From positions 1 through 64,000 of the forward strand of contig NZ_BAGK01000205.1 in NCBI RefSeq assembly GCF_000308795.1: a stretch of 64,000 nt of DNA, given 5' to 3'. Both the position numbers and the translations under genes were made by a program. This DNA comes from Nocardia thailandica NBRC 100428. Lineage in GTDB: Bacteria > Actinomycetota > Actinomycetes > Mycobacteriales > Mycobacteriaceae. Every line of letters begins with the position of its first letter. Within the stretch, counting starts at the first letter, position 1. The notes below the pieces were generated by a model, which was not told where the DNA came from, did not search any database, and saw only the letters and a list, made by a program, of their open reading frames with translations. Below, piece by piece: positions 24,485 through 32,210 of the stretch.

Positions 24485-24519
24485 CCGTCGAGTCCGGGTT
24501 CGAGTCCCAGTGGGGGCAC
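24485..24519 (+). repeat. Attachment-site repeat, right copy
   Basis: This matches 34 of 35 bases of the tRNA-Leu 3' segment at 20722-20756, in the same orientation. It lacks the 5' two-thirds of the tRNA, so it is an att remnant and not a second tRNA gene. It marks the right end of the island. Confidence 0.85.
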
Positions 24520-24568
24520 TTCATCGGGGCTGGTCGGGGGTGGGAACGGCGCCGCGGCGCGGGCCCGG

Positions 24569-25018
24569 TTACGCGCAGTCCGGTGCGGGCGAGTCGACGA
24601 AGAGGGGTTCGCCCGCCCGGTTGACGTAGGCGACGTACAGGACGGCGGGGTCGGCGCCGAGGTTGCGGCCGACGTGCACGTGGTCGGGGCCGACGGTTTC
24701 CGACAGGCCCTGACCGGCGGCGTAGGTGACGGGCACGCAGTCGGTCTCGTAGCGGGTCACCTCGCCCGCGGTCACGAAGGCGAGCACGGCGCCGTCGTGA
24801 TAGTGCCAGCCGAGGGTGCCGCCGGGCGCGACGGTGATGCGCCGGAAGGTGTACACGCCGGGCAGCCCGGCGAAGGGGCCGAAGCCGCTCACGTCGACCT
24901 GGGACAGCTGTTCGACACGCACCCCCGAGGACGGCGTGGCCGACGCCGAGGGCGCGAGAGCGCCGATCGCGGCGGCTACCACCACGGCGCCGGCGAGGGC
25001 ATTCCGGTGGATGCGCAT
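24569..25018 (-). CDS. Secreted cupin-domain protein
   Basis: A 149-residue protein with a Sec signal peptide (cleaved after ASA, near residue 27) and a single cupin barrel. The metal-site motif GTLGWHYHDGAVLAFVTAGE gives two histidines and a Glu, and a later DHVHVG supplies another. Small exported cupins of this type bind a metal ion or a small ligand; no enzymatic role can be assigned. It is the first chromosomal gene after the island's right boundary. The ATG at 25018 is set by the signal peptide. Confidence 0.75.
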   Translation of the reverse strand: MRIHRNALAGAVVVAAAIGALAPSASATPSSGVRVEQLSQVDVSGFGPFAGLPGVYTFRRITVAPGGTLGWHYHDGAVLAFVTAGEVTRYETDCVPVTYAAGQGLSETVGPDHVHVGRNLGADPAVLYVAYVNRAGEPLFVDSPAPDCA

Positions 25019-25059
25019 CCTCGGAGTATACGAGCGGCCCTCCGGCGCGAACAGGGCTC

Positions 25060-26283
25060 TTATCCGGCGATCAGCCCCTTGGCGATGTGGGTGACCTGGA
25101 TTTCGTTGCTGCCGGCGTAGATCATGAGCGACTTGGCGTCGCGGGCGAGCTGTTCGACCTTGTACTCGGCCATGTAGCCGTTGCCGCCGAAGAGCTGCAC
25201 GGCCTCCATGGCGACCTCGGTGGCGGCGCGCGAGGAGTACAGCTTCATCGCCGACGCTTCGGCGAGGGAGACCCGCTCGCCCGCGGCGGTGCGTTCGATG
25301 GCGTTGAAGACCATGTTCTGCACGTTGATGCGCGCGATCTCCATCTCGGCCAGCTTGAGCTGGATGAGCTGGAACTGGGCGATCTCTCGGCCCCACAGCT
25401 TGCGCGACTTGGCGTAATCGACGCACAGCCGGTGGCATTCGTTGATGATGCCGAGCGCCAGCGACGCGATGCCGATGCGTTCGGCGGCGAAGGATTCCTT
25501 GGCGCTGTCCTTGCCGTCGTTCCCGGCCACGCTCTCGGATTCGCCGAGGAGCCGGTCGGGGGTGAGGCGGACGTTCTCGAAGAAGAGTTCGCCGGTGGGC
25601 GACGAGTTCATGCCCATCTTCTTGAACGGCGGGCTCTGGACGAAGCCGGGCATGCCCTTGTCGAGGACGAAGGTCAGCACCTTGCGGTCGCGGCGGTCGG
25701 TGCCGTCCTGCTCGTCGAGCTTGGCGTAGACGACGGTGACGTCGGCGTAGGGGCCGTTGGTGATGAAGGTCTTGCGGCCGTTGAGGATGTAGTCCGCCCC
25801 GTCGCGCCGGACGTAGGACTTCATGCCGCCGAAGGCGTCGGAGCCGGAGTCGGGTTCGGTGATGGCCCAGGCGCCGACCTTCTCCATCGTGACGAGTTCG
25901 GGCAGCCACCGCCTCTTCTGCGCCAGGGTGCCCCGGCTGCGGATGGTCGCGGCGGTGAGGCCGAGGCTCACGCCCATCGAGGCGACGAGCCCGAGGCTCA
26001 CCCCGGCGAGTTCGCTGTTGAGGATGACGCCCATGCTGCCCGCGCCGCTGAATCCGCCGGACTTGCCCGAGCCGGTGGTGCCCGCCTCTTCCTTGGCGAG
26101 GGCCTTGGCCAGCCCGTCGCGGGCCATCTCGTCGAGCCCGAAGGTGGCGTACAGCTTCCGGATGATGTCGAACGGCGGCAGCACGCCGCTCTCCAGCGCC
26201 TCGATGTGCGGGGTGACCTCCTTGGCGATGAAACCGCGCACCGCGTCGCGGAACATCAGGTCTTCGTCGGACCACTGGTACAT
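25060..26283 (-). CDS. Acyl-CoA dehydrogenase (IVD/LCAD-type catalytic site)
   Basis: This is a 407-residue FadE-type flavoenzyme that introduces a double bond at the alpha-beta position of an acyl-CoA. Landmarks are AWAITEPDSGSDAFG (FAD and substrate binding), KTFITNGPYAD, LFGGNGYMAEY and the C-terminal IYAGSNEIQ. Where short- and medium-chain enzymes carry the catalytic Glu (IYEG), this protein has Ala390. Glu268 in AAERIGIA aligns with the catalytic Glu of isovaleryl-CoA and long-chain dehydrogenases. A perfect KstR-type palindrome 42 bp upstream suggests a role in sterol or lipid degradation. Confidence 0.92.
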   Translation of the reverse strand: MYQWSDEDLMFRDAVRGFIAKEVTPHIEALESGVLPPFDIIRKLYATFGLDEMARDGLAKALAKEEAGTTGSGKSGGFSGAGSMGVILNSELAGVSLGLVASMGVSLGLTAATIRSRGTLAQKRRWLPELVTMEKVGAWAITEPDSGSDAFGGMKSYVRRDGADYILNGRKTFITNGPYADVTVVYAKLDEQDGTDRRDRKVLTFVLDKGMPGFVQSPPFKKMGMNSSPTGELFFENVRLTPDRLLGESESVAGNDGKDSAKESFAAERIGIASLALGIINECHRLCVDYAKSRKLWGREIAQFQLIQLKLAEMEIARINVQNMVFNAIERTAAGERVSLAEASAMKLYSSRAATEVAMEAVQLFGGNGYMAEYKVEQLARDAKSLMIYAGSNEIQVTHIAKGLIAG

Positions 26284-26324
26284 GTCTTGACTCCTGGGGG
26301 ATCGCCGGAACTCTGCCTCGAATA

Positions 26325-26338
26325 TAGAACACGTTCTA
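26325..26338. promoter_or_regulatory. KstR-type operator
   Basis: TAGAACACGTTCTA is a perfect 14-bp palindrome that fits the TnnAACnnGTTnnA consensus described for KstR, the TetR repressor of sterol catabolism. It lies between the divergent acyl-CoA dehydrogenase and YdeI-like genes, 42 and 39 bp from their starts. Confidence 0.7.
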
Positions 26339-26377
26339 GTTGACTCGGCGTCGTTCCCGGTCCGCTACCGTGGGGAC

Positions 26378-26644
26378 ATGACTGGTCAGCCGGTTCCGGG
26401 CGGGGTGGTGCACGACCTGCCCGCCGACCTGCGGGCGGCGCTGGCCGCGAACGCGGTGGCCTTGGCCGCCTGGCGCGACATCACCCCGCTGGCCCGCAAC
26501 GAGTTCATCTGCTGGGTGGAGGACGCGAAACAGCCCGCGACCCGAGAGCGCCGGATCCGGCGCACCCAGGAGGAGCTCGAGGAGGGGCAGCGGCGGCCGT
26601 GCTGCTGGCCCGGCTGCGCGCACCGGGAGCGCACCGGGCGGTGA
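26378..26644 (+). CDS. YdeI/OmpD-associated family small protein
   Basis: An 88-residue protein whose core (LRAALAANAVALAAWRDITPLARNEFICWVEDAKQ, then PATRERRIRRTQEEL) matches the C-terminal helical domain of the YdeI/OmpD-associated family. That domain has the typical segment R-x-E-[YF]-[IV]-x-W-[VI]-x-x-A-K. The tail adds PCCWPGCAHRE with three cysteines and a His, unusual for the family and possibly metal-binding. Function is uncertain. Confidence 0.65.
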   Translation: MTGQPVPGGVVHDLPADLRAALAANAVALAAWRDITPLARNEFICWVEDAKQPATRERRIRRTQEELEEGQRRPCCWPGCAHRERTGR

Positions 26645-26646
26645 CC

Positions 26647-27219
26647 TCAGCGCCCCTGGCGGGCACCCGTCAGCAGGGGCGCGACGAACTCCTCCAGCAT
26701 GAGCCGCTCGTCGGTCGCGTCGCGGCCGGGCGTGGTGAGCAGCGAGACGATCACGCGGGTCAGCCAGCGGGCCAGCCGCCCGCGCTCGGGGTCGCTGTGC
26801 TCGGTGTCGGCGAACATCGAGGCCGCCAGGGACTCGATGACGTCGGAGTCGCGGCTGATACTGCCCGCCGTGGCCGCGTCGCCGCGGAACCAGGCGATGA
26901 GCAGCGGGTCGGCGCGGACCTCGCGCACCGCGCCGAGCATGGCGGCGATGACGCGCTCGGCGGGATCGGCGATCCCGGCGACCTCGTCGCCGAGGCGGGC
27001 GACGATGCGGCGGGTCTCGCGGTGCACGAAGGCCACCCGCACCGCCTGGCGGTTCTCGAAGTAGCGATACAGCGTCGCGCGCGAGCACCCGGCCGCCTTG
27101 GCGATGTCGCCCATCCCGACCGCGTCGACGCCCCGCTCGGCGAACAGTTCGGCGGCCGCGTCGAGGATGCGCTCGGCGGCCAGGTCCGCGCGGCCGGCGG
27201 CCAGCCAGTCCCCGCTCAC
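26647..27219 (-). CDS. TetR family regulator
   Basis: A 190-residue TetR-type regulator. The DNA-binding domain covers residues ~13-60, with CSRATLYRYFENRQAVR as recognition helix. The C-terminal ligand pocket is not classifiable by eye. It begins at a GTG that overlaps the stop codon of the cytochrome P450 gene (GTGA), so the two are translationally coupled. It most likely represses the P450-regulator operon through the AGACA-N12-TGTCT site upstream of the P450. Confidence 0.88.
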   Translation of the reverse strand: MSGDWLAAGRADLAAERILDAAAELFAERGVDAVGMGDIAKAAGCSRATLYRYFENRQAVRVAFVHRETRRIVARLGDEVAGIADPAERVIAAMLGAVREVRADPLLIAWFRGDAATAGSISRDSDVIESLAASMFADTEHSDPERGRLARWLTRVIVSLLTTPGRDATDERLMLEEFVAPLLTGARQGR

Positions 27220-28454
27220 GCCGCACCCTCGGCACGGAAGGGCACGGACACGGGCCAGCGCACGTAGTTGCCCTGCGACCACCGCACCGCCGCGAGGTCG
27301 ACGGTGTAGTCGGGGCACCGGGCGAGCAGTTCCTCCAGGGCGACCCGTGCCTGCATCCGGGCGGCCGCGGCGCCGAGGCAGTGGTGATGGCCGTGGCTGA
27401 AGGTGAGGATCCGCTTGGGGTTGCGGCGGACGTCGAGTTCTCCTGCGGTGGGACCGAATTCGCGGTCGTCGCGGTTGGCCGAGCCGTAGAGCAGCAGGAC
27501 GCGGCGGCCGGCGGGAATGGTGGTGTCGCCGATGGTGACCTCGCGGGTAGTGGTGCGGGCGAGCCCCTGCACGGGCGAGGTCATCCGGAGGAATTCCTCG
27601 ACCGAATCTCCGATGAGCGACGGGTCGTCGAGGAGCAGCCTGCGCTGGTCCGGGTGCGCGGTGAGCAGCTGGACGGCGCCGCCCAGGTTGCCGGTGGTGG
27701 TGTCGTTGCCGCCGGTGATCATGGTGAAGGCGAAGCCGAGCATGGCGATCATGCCCTCGTCGCCGTCGTCGCCGAGGCCGGAGGCGAGCAGGTGGGAAAT
27801 GGTGTCGTCGCCGGGTTCGACGCGGCGCCGGGCGATCAGTTCGGTGAAGTAGCCGACCAGTTCGCCGACCGCGGTGAAGGCGTGCTGGTCGCCCGCGGCG
27901 AGTCCGGCGCCCGCGACCGCGCCGCCGACGATGTTCTCGGTCCAGGCGTCGAACCTGCCGTGGTCGGCTTCGGGGACCCCGAGATAGTGCGCGACCACCA
28001 TGGTCGGCAGCGGCTTGAGCAGTTCGGCCACGATGTCGCCCTCGCCCGCGGCGCGCAGCCGCTCGATGCGCTCGACGACGAACCGCCGGACCGCGGGCTC
28101 CACCGAATTCACCTGGCGCGGCGTGAAACCGGGCGCGACCCGCCGCCGGAACCCGGTGTGCTCGGGCGGGTCCATGAACACGAACGGTTTGACCCCGCCG
28201 AACCCCGCCGCCGCCAGATCCACGTAGTCGACGGTGAGCCCGGACGCCGAGGAGAACACCTCGGGGTCGCGCGCCGCGGCCCACACGTCGGCGTGCCGGG
28301 ACAGCACGTAGTAGTCGTGCTCCTCCCGTCCGTCGGGAACCACCCGGTGCACCGGGTCGTGATCCCGCAGCGCCGCGTACATGGGCCAGGGGTCACGCCA
28401 GGACTCGCCCGACCGGAGCTCGAACCCGACCGAACGAGGCAATGTGGTGCTCAT
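27216..28454 (-). CDS. Cytochrome P450
   Basis: This is a 412-residue bacterial class I P450. It has the I-helix oxygen-binding motif GGNDTT, the ExxR motif (EEFLR) and the haem-binding loop FSHGHHHCLG with the axial cysteine. An early segment, MDPPEHTGFRRRVAPGFTPRQV, is the usual C-helix region. It should hydroxylate a lipid, steroid or similar hydrophobic substrate using ferredoxin-supplied electrons. No ferredoxin gene is adjacent. It is coupled to its downstream TetR gene by a 4-bp overlap. Confidence 0.93.
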   Translation of the reverse strand: MSTTLPRSVGFELRSGESWRDPWPMYAALRDHDPVHRVVPDGREEHDYYVLSRHADVWAAARDPEVFSSASGLTVDYVDLAAAGFGGVKPFVFMDPPEHTGFRRRVAPGFTPRQVNSVEPAVRRFVVERIERLRAAGEGDIVAELLKPLPTMVVAHYLGVPEADHGRFDAWTENIVGGAVAGAGLAAGDQHAFTAVGELVGYFTELIARRRVEPGDDTISHLLASGLGDDGDEGMIAMLGFAFTMITGGNDTTTGNLGGAVQLLTAHPDQRRLLLDDPSLIGDSVEEFLRMTSPVQGLARTTTREVTIGDTTIPAGRRVLLLYGSANRDDREFGPTAGELDVRRNPKRILTFSHGHHHCLGAAAARMQARVALEELLARCPDYTVDLAAVRWSQGNYVRWPVSVPFRAEGAA

Positions 28455-28466
28455 GACTCGACGGTA

Positions 28467-28488
28467 AGACAGATATGCACTTTTGTCT
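28467..28488. promoter_or_regulatory. Imperfect palindrome upstream of the P450 gene
   Basis: AGACA and TGTCT are the outer arms of an imperfect 22-bp palindrome with a central TGCA, 13 bp before the P450 start. The position fits an operator for the co-transcribed TetR regulator. Confidence 0.45.
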
Positions 28489-28500
28489 AGCAGCGCGGGC

Positions 28501-28533
28501 CGAGAAAAACCCCGCGCGAGGGCGGGGTTCTCG
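28501..28533. terminator. Terminator-like hairpin after the ppx gene
   Basis: CGAGAA...CCCCGC pairs with GCGGGG...TTCTCG, with a three-A bulge. It lies between the end of ppx (minus strand) and the P450 promoter region. Confidence 0.55.
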
Positions 28534-28538
28534 GAGGG

Positions 28539-29495
28539 TCAGACGGCCTGCACGACCGACAGCGCGATGCCGTCGAGGATGTCGTGCTCGCTGACGACGA
28601 GTTCTTTCACGCCCGCGCGGCGCGCCAGTTCGTCGGCGAGTTCCTCGGTGATGACCGCGCCGCCGCCGATGACGTCCACCCGGCCGGGATGCATGGGGCC
28701 GAGCGCGGCCCGCTGGTCGTGATCCATGGCGATGAGCCGATCGCAGACCTGGTGCACCTGGTCGAGGGTCAGCCGCGTGAGATGCACGCGCGTGGAGTCG
28801 TATTCGGGCAGGTCGAGGGCGACGGCGGTGATGGTGGTCATGGTGCCCGCGACCCCGACCCAGGTGCGCACGCTGTCCACGGGCACGCGGTCGAAGGCCT
28901 CGTCGAGCTTCGCACGGGCGAATTCCCGTGCGGCCGCGATCTCTTCGGCGGTCGGCGGGTTGCCCGGCAGGCAGCGTTCGGTGATGCGGACGCAGCCGAT
29001 GTCGGCGGAATAGGCCGCCCGCACGCCCGCGCCGTCGCCGACGACGAGTTCGGTGGAGCCGCCGCCGAGGTCGACGACCACGAACGGGCCCGCCTCGCTG
29101 GGCAGTTCGCCCACCGCGCCGGCGAACGACAGGCGCGCCTCCTCGTCGCCGGTGATGACCTCGGCGACCGCGCCGGGCACCACGCGGCCGAGCTCGGCGC
29201 GGGTCATCGCGAAGAAGTCCTCGCGATTGGCCGCGTCGCGGGTGGCCGAGGTGGCGACCATCCGCACCTTGGCGACGCCGTGGGCGCGCATCAGGTCCAC
29301 GTAGTCGGCGAGGGCGGCCCGGGTGCGCTCGATCGCCTCGGGCGCGAGCCGGCCGGTCGCGTCGACGCCCTGACCGAGCCGCACGATGCGCATCTCCCGG
29401 TGCACGTCGGTCAGGACGCCGTCGGCGTCCGCCTCGGCGATCAGCAGACGGATCGAGTTCGTGCCGCAGTCCACGGCGGCGATGCGCTCACCCAT
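28539..29495 (-). CDS. ppx: Ppx/GppA family exopolyphosphatase
   Basis: This is a 318-residue protein of the ASKHA fold, homologous to M. tuberculosis Rv1026. The first phosphate-binding loop is AAVDCGTNSIRLLIAE, the second is VVDLGGGSTELVVG, and the catalytic Glu region is ITGDEEARLSF. Family members cleave terminal phosphate from polyphosphate or from pppGpp. At ~320 residues it is a short, two-domain type without the C-terminal HD-like extension. It is the last gene of the conserved eno-divIC-DUF501-ppx run. Confidence 0.9.
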   Translation of the reverse strand: MGERIAAVDCGTNSIRLLIAEADADGVLTDVHREMRIVRLGQGVDATGRLAPEAIERTRAALADYVDLMRAHGVAKVRMVATSATRDAANREDFFAMTRAELGRVVPGAVAEVITGDEEARLSFAGAVGELPSEAGPFVVVDLGGGSTELVVGDGAGVRAAYSADIGCVRITERCLPGNPPTAEEIAAAREFARAKLDEAFDRVPVDSVRTWVGVAGTMTTITAVALDLPEYDSTRVHLTRLTLDQVHQVCDRLIAMDHDQRAALGPMHPGRVDVIGGGAVITEELADELARRAGVKELVVSEHDILDGIALSVVQAV

Positions 29496-29601
29496 GAGGT
29501 TTCCTCCAGATCTCCGACGTCACGCCGTGCACCGGGCGCTGCCCGCGATTATGCCGGGCGACGCGACGGCCGACCGCGCCGCAGGTCCGGACAGGCCGGG
29601 C

Positions 29602-30123
29602 CTAGCGCTCCTCGGCGGTGGACCGGGCGGCGGGCCAGTCCGCCGGGATGGCGGTCCCACGCAGCCCGGCGTCCGCGGCCAGCGCCACCGCTTCGTCGCC
29701 GAACGGATTGACCCCGGGCCCCTTGGCCAGCGAGTGCGCGATCAGCACGTGCAGGCACTTCACCCGGTCGGGCATGCCGCCGCCGCTGAAGTCGGTGCCC
29801 AGAGACTCGATCTCGTCGCGTTCGGCCAGGTAGGACTCGTGCGCGGCGCGGTAGGCGGCGGCCAGCTCGGGATCGTTCTGCAACCGCTCGGTCATCTCGC
29901 GCATGACCCCGGCCGACTCCTGGCGGCTCGCCTCGGCGGTGAGCCGCGGGTCCGTCAGGTAGTACAGGGTGGGGAACGGGGTGCCGTCGGGCAGGCGCGG
30001 CGCGGTCTTGACCACGGCGGGCAGGCCGTCGGGGGTGCGGTAGGCGACGGCGAGCACGCCGCGCGGGGCGCGGCCCAGCTGCTCGGCGATGATCTCCAGA
30101 TCGTGCTCGGTCGGTGCGGTCAC
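29602..30123 (-). CDS. DUF501 domain protein
   Basis: A 173-residue protein homologous to M. tuberculosis Rv1025. It has the family landmarks QLGRAPRGVLAVAYR, PTLYYLTDP and the histidine-containing GGGMPDRVKCLHVLIAHSLAKGPGVNPFGDEA. Function is unknown, but it is almost always encoded between the divIC-like gene and ppx in actinobacteria. It starts at a GTG within the stop of the divIC-like gene (GTGA overlap). Confidence 0.9.
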   Translation of the reverse strand: MTAPTEHDLEIIAEQLGRAPRGVLAVAYRTPDGLPAVVKTAPRLPDGTPFPTLYYLTDPRLTAEASRQESAGVMREMTERLQNDPELAAAYRAAHESYLAERDEIESLGTDFSGGGMPDRVKCLHVLIAHSLAKGPGVNPFGDEAVALAADAGLRGTAIPADWPAARSTAEER

Positions 30124-30758
30124 CTCTGTCCTTCCGGGGCGGGCGGGGGCGCGGCGGGCGGCGGACCGGGAGTGGTCGGCGACGCCTTGGCGGGCTGGGG
30201 TTCGGAGATGCTGCGCCACATGTCGGTGTACCAGGGGTCCGGCGCGGGGGCGCGGGTGCTCATCGGGGGCGGCGCGGGCTCCTCGATGCCGGGGATCTGC
30301 ACGATGTAGGGGGTCTCCCCCGGCATCACCAGACGCAGCCGGTCGCGGGCCTCGGAGCGGATGAACGCCGGATCCTGTTGCTGGGCACGGCGATTGCGCA
30401 ACGCGTCCAGATCGGCTTCGAGTTCCTGGCGCTGCGCGGCGAGCTGGGCGGCCTCGGCGCGCTGACTGAAGTACGTGCGGGTCGGCACGGCCAGGGTGAG
30501 CGCGAGGCCGCACAGCACGGCCGCCAGGATGACGGCCTTGCCGGTGGAGAGCCCGAGGATGGTGTGTTCGGCGCGGGGCGCGCCCCGCCGGGCCTTCGCG
30601 GGCCGCGCCGCCGTCGTGTCGGGACGGCGGCGGGTGGTGCGTTTGGCGGCGGCGGGGCGACCCGCGTCGAGCGGGGTGGTGCGTGAGCGCGTGGCCCGCG
30701 ACGTGCGGCGGTCCCCTCGTCCGGCCGGACTGGTCCCGCGCGCGCGTCGCTCGGTCAT
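30120..30758 (-). CDS. Septum formation initiator (FtsB/DivIC family)
   Basis: A 212-residue cell-division protein, homologous to M. tuberculosis Rv1024. It has a long basic, disordered cytoplasmic N terminus (~65 residues), one membrane helix (KAVILAAVLCGLALTLAV), a coiled coil (AEAAQLAAQRQELEADLDALR) and the DPAFIRSEARDRLRLVMPGE motif of the family. A Pro-rich tail follows. It should bridge the divisome proteins FtsL and FtsQ in the membrane. It lies 49 bp downstream of eno. Confidence 0.9.
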   Translation of the reverse strand: MTERRARGTSPAGRGDRRTSRATRSRTTPLDAGRPAAAKRTTRRRPDTTAARPAKARRGAPRAEHTILGLSTGKAVILAAVLCGLALTLAVPTRTYFSQRAEAAQLAAQRQELEADLDALRNRRAQQQDPAFIRSEARDRLRLVMPGETPYIVQIPGIEEPAPPPMSTRAPAPDPWYTDMWRSISEPQPAKASPTTPGPPPAAPPPAPEGQR

Positions 30759-30807
30759 CGGCGCCTCACCCCGTCATCTCTCTGCTCCTGCGGTACTGCC
30801 GTCCTGC

Positions 30808-32094
30808 TCAGCCTTCGAACGTGAAACGCGGGAAGGCCACGTCACCGGCGTAGCGGGCCGAGTCGCCCAGGGCGTCCTCGATACGCAGCAGCTGGTTGTA
30901 CTTGGCGACCCGCTCCGAACGCGCGGGCGCGCCGGTCTTGATCTGACCCGACCCGACGGCGACCGCGAGGTCGGCGATGGTGGTGTCCTCGGTCTCGCCG
31001 GAACGGTGCGACATCATGGTCTTGTAGCCGTTGCGGTGGGCCAGCTCGACCGCGTCGAGGGTCTCGGTCAGGGTGCCGATCTGGTTGACCTTCACCAGCA
31101 GCGCGTTGGCCGCGCCCTTGGCGATGCCCTCTTCCAGACGCTCGGGGTTGGTGACGAACAGGTCGTCGCCGACGAGCTGCACCTTGTCGCCGATGGCGTC
31201 GGTGAGCGCGACCCAGCCGTCCCAGTCGTCCTCCGACAGCGGGTCCTCGATGGAGACCAGCGGGTAGGAGGCGGCGAGCTCGGCGTAGAAGCGGCCCATC
31301 TCCTCAGCGGAGCGGACGCTGCCCTCGAACTTGTAACCGCTACCGGCGGTGTAGAACTCGGTGGCGGCCACGTCCAGGGCCAGGGCCACATCGGTGCCCA
31401 GCTTGTAGCCGGCCTTCTCGATGGCGACCGAGATCAGGTCGAGGGCCTCCTTGGTGCCCGCGACGTCGGGGGCGAAGCCGCCCTCGTCGCCGAGGCCGGT
31501 GGACAGGCCCTTGCTCTTGAGCACCGACTTGAGCGAGTGGTAGACCTCCGCGCCCCAGCGCAGCGACTCGCGGAAGGTCGGGGCGCCGATCGGGGCGACC
31601 ATGAACTCCTGGACGTCGACGCCGGTGTCGGCGTGGGCGCCGCCGTTGAGGATGTTCATCATCGGCACGGGCAGCACGTGGGCGTTCGGGCCGCCCAGGT
31701 AGCGGAAGAGCTCGAGGCCCGAGGACTCGGCGGCGGCGCGGGCCACGGCCAGCGAGACGCCGAGCAGGGCGTTGGCGCCGAGGCGCGACTTGTCGGGGGT
31801 ACCGTCGAGGTCGAGCAGGACCTGGTCGACGGTGCGCTGCTCGACCGCGTCGAGGCCGATGATCGCCGGGGCGATCTCGTCGAGGACGCCCTCGACGGCC
31901 TTGGTGACGCCCTTGCCGTTGTAGCGGTCGCCGCCGTCACGCAGCTCGACGGCCTCGTGCTCGCCGGTGGAGGCGCCGGAGGGAACGTCGGCCCTGGTCA
32001 GGGTGCCGTCGTCGAGGGCGATCTCGACCTCGACGGTGGGGTTGCCGCGCGAATCGAGAATCTCGCGCGCTCCGACCTGTTCGATGATGGCCAC
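30808..32094 (-). CDS. eno: Enolase
   Basis: A full-length 428-residue enolase that converts 2-phosphoglycerate to phosphoenolpyruvate in glycolysis. Clear landmarks are EILDSRGNPTVEVE at the start, the GGAHAD loop, GDEGGFAP (catalytic Glu), the SIEDPLSEDDWDGW and GDDLFVTN metal-binding strands, and MSHRSGETEDTTIADLAV near the end. It is followed by the divIC-like, DUF501 and ppx genes, the same order as in M. tuberculosis Rv1023-Rv1026. Confidence 0.98.
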   Translation of the reverse strand: MAIIEQVGAREILDSRGNPTVEVEIALDDGTLTRADVPSGASTGEHEAVELRDGGDRYNGKGVTKAVEGVLDEIAPAIIGLDAVEQRTVDQVLLDLDGTPDKSRLGANALLGVSLAVARAAAESSGLELFRYLGGPNAHVLPVPMMNILNGGAHADTGVDVQEFMVAPIGAPTFRESLRWGAEVYHSLKSVLKSKGLSTGLGDEGGFAPDVAGTKEALDLISVAIEKAGYKLGTDVALALDVAATEFYTAGSGYKFEGSVRSAEEMGRFYAELAASYPLVSIEDPLSEDDWDGWVALTDAIGDKVQLVGDDLFVTNPERLEEGIAKGAANALLVKVNQIGTLTETLDAVELAHRNGYKTMMSHRSGETEDTTIADLAVAVGSGQIKTGAPARSERVAKYNQLLRIEDALGDSARYAGDVAFPRFTFEG

Positions 32095-32210
32095 GAAAAC
32101 GACTCCTTACGACTGTTGGCACGGTAGGTCTGCCTGCGGATGGCCGTGCGGTGCGAGCCTATCGTCTCGCTGTTCACCGAACGAACCGGCACTCCGGGTC
32201 CGGGGTGGGT

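Larger units (their letters stand above)
20757..24519. mobile_element. tRNA-Leu-integrated island with a WXG100/toxin module
   Basis: The segment is bounded by the 35-bp tRNA-Leu repeat on both sides and is visibly AT-richer than the flanks. It encodes, on the minus strand, two WXG100-type proteins, a type VII-type toxin split by a frameshift, and a probable immunity protein. A broken pyruvate carboxylase fragment lies on the right. No intact integrase or excisionase is recognisable, so the element appears fixed or to have lost its own integrase. The right boundary is the repeat at 24485-24519. Confidence 0.75.

Noticed and set aside
24485..24519. Second tRNA gene
   Set aside because: Only the 3' third of tRNA-Leu is present, with no D-arm, anticodon or 5' acceptor strand; it is an att remnant.
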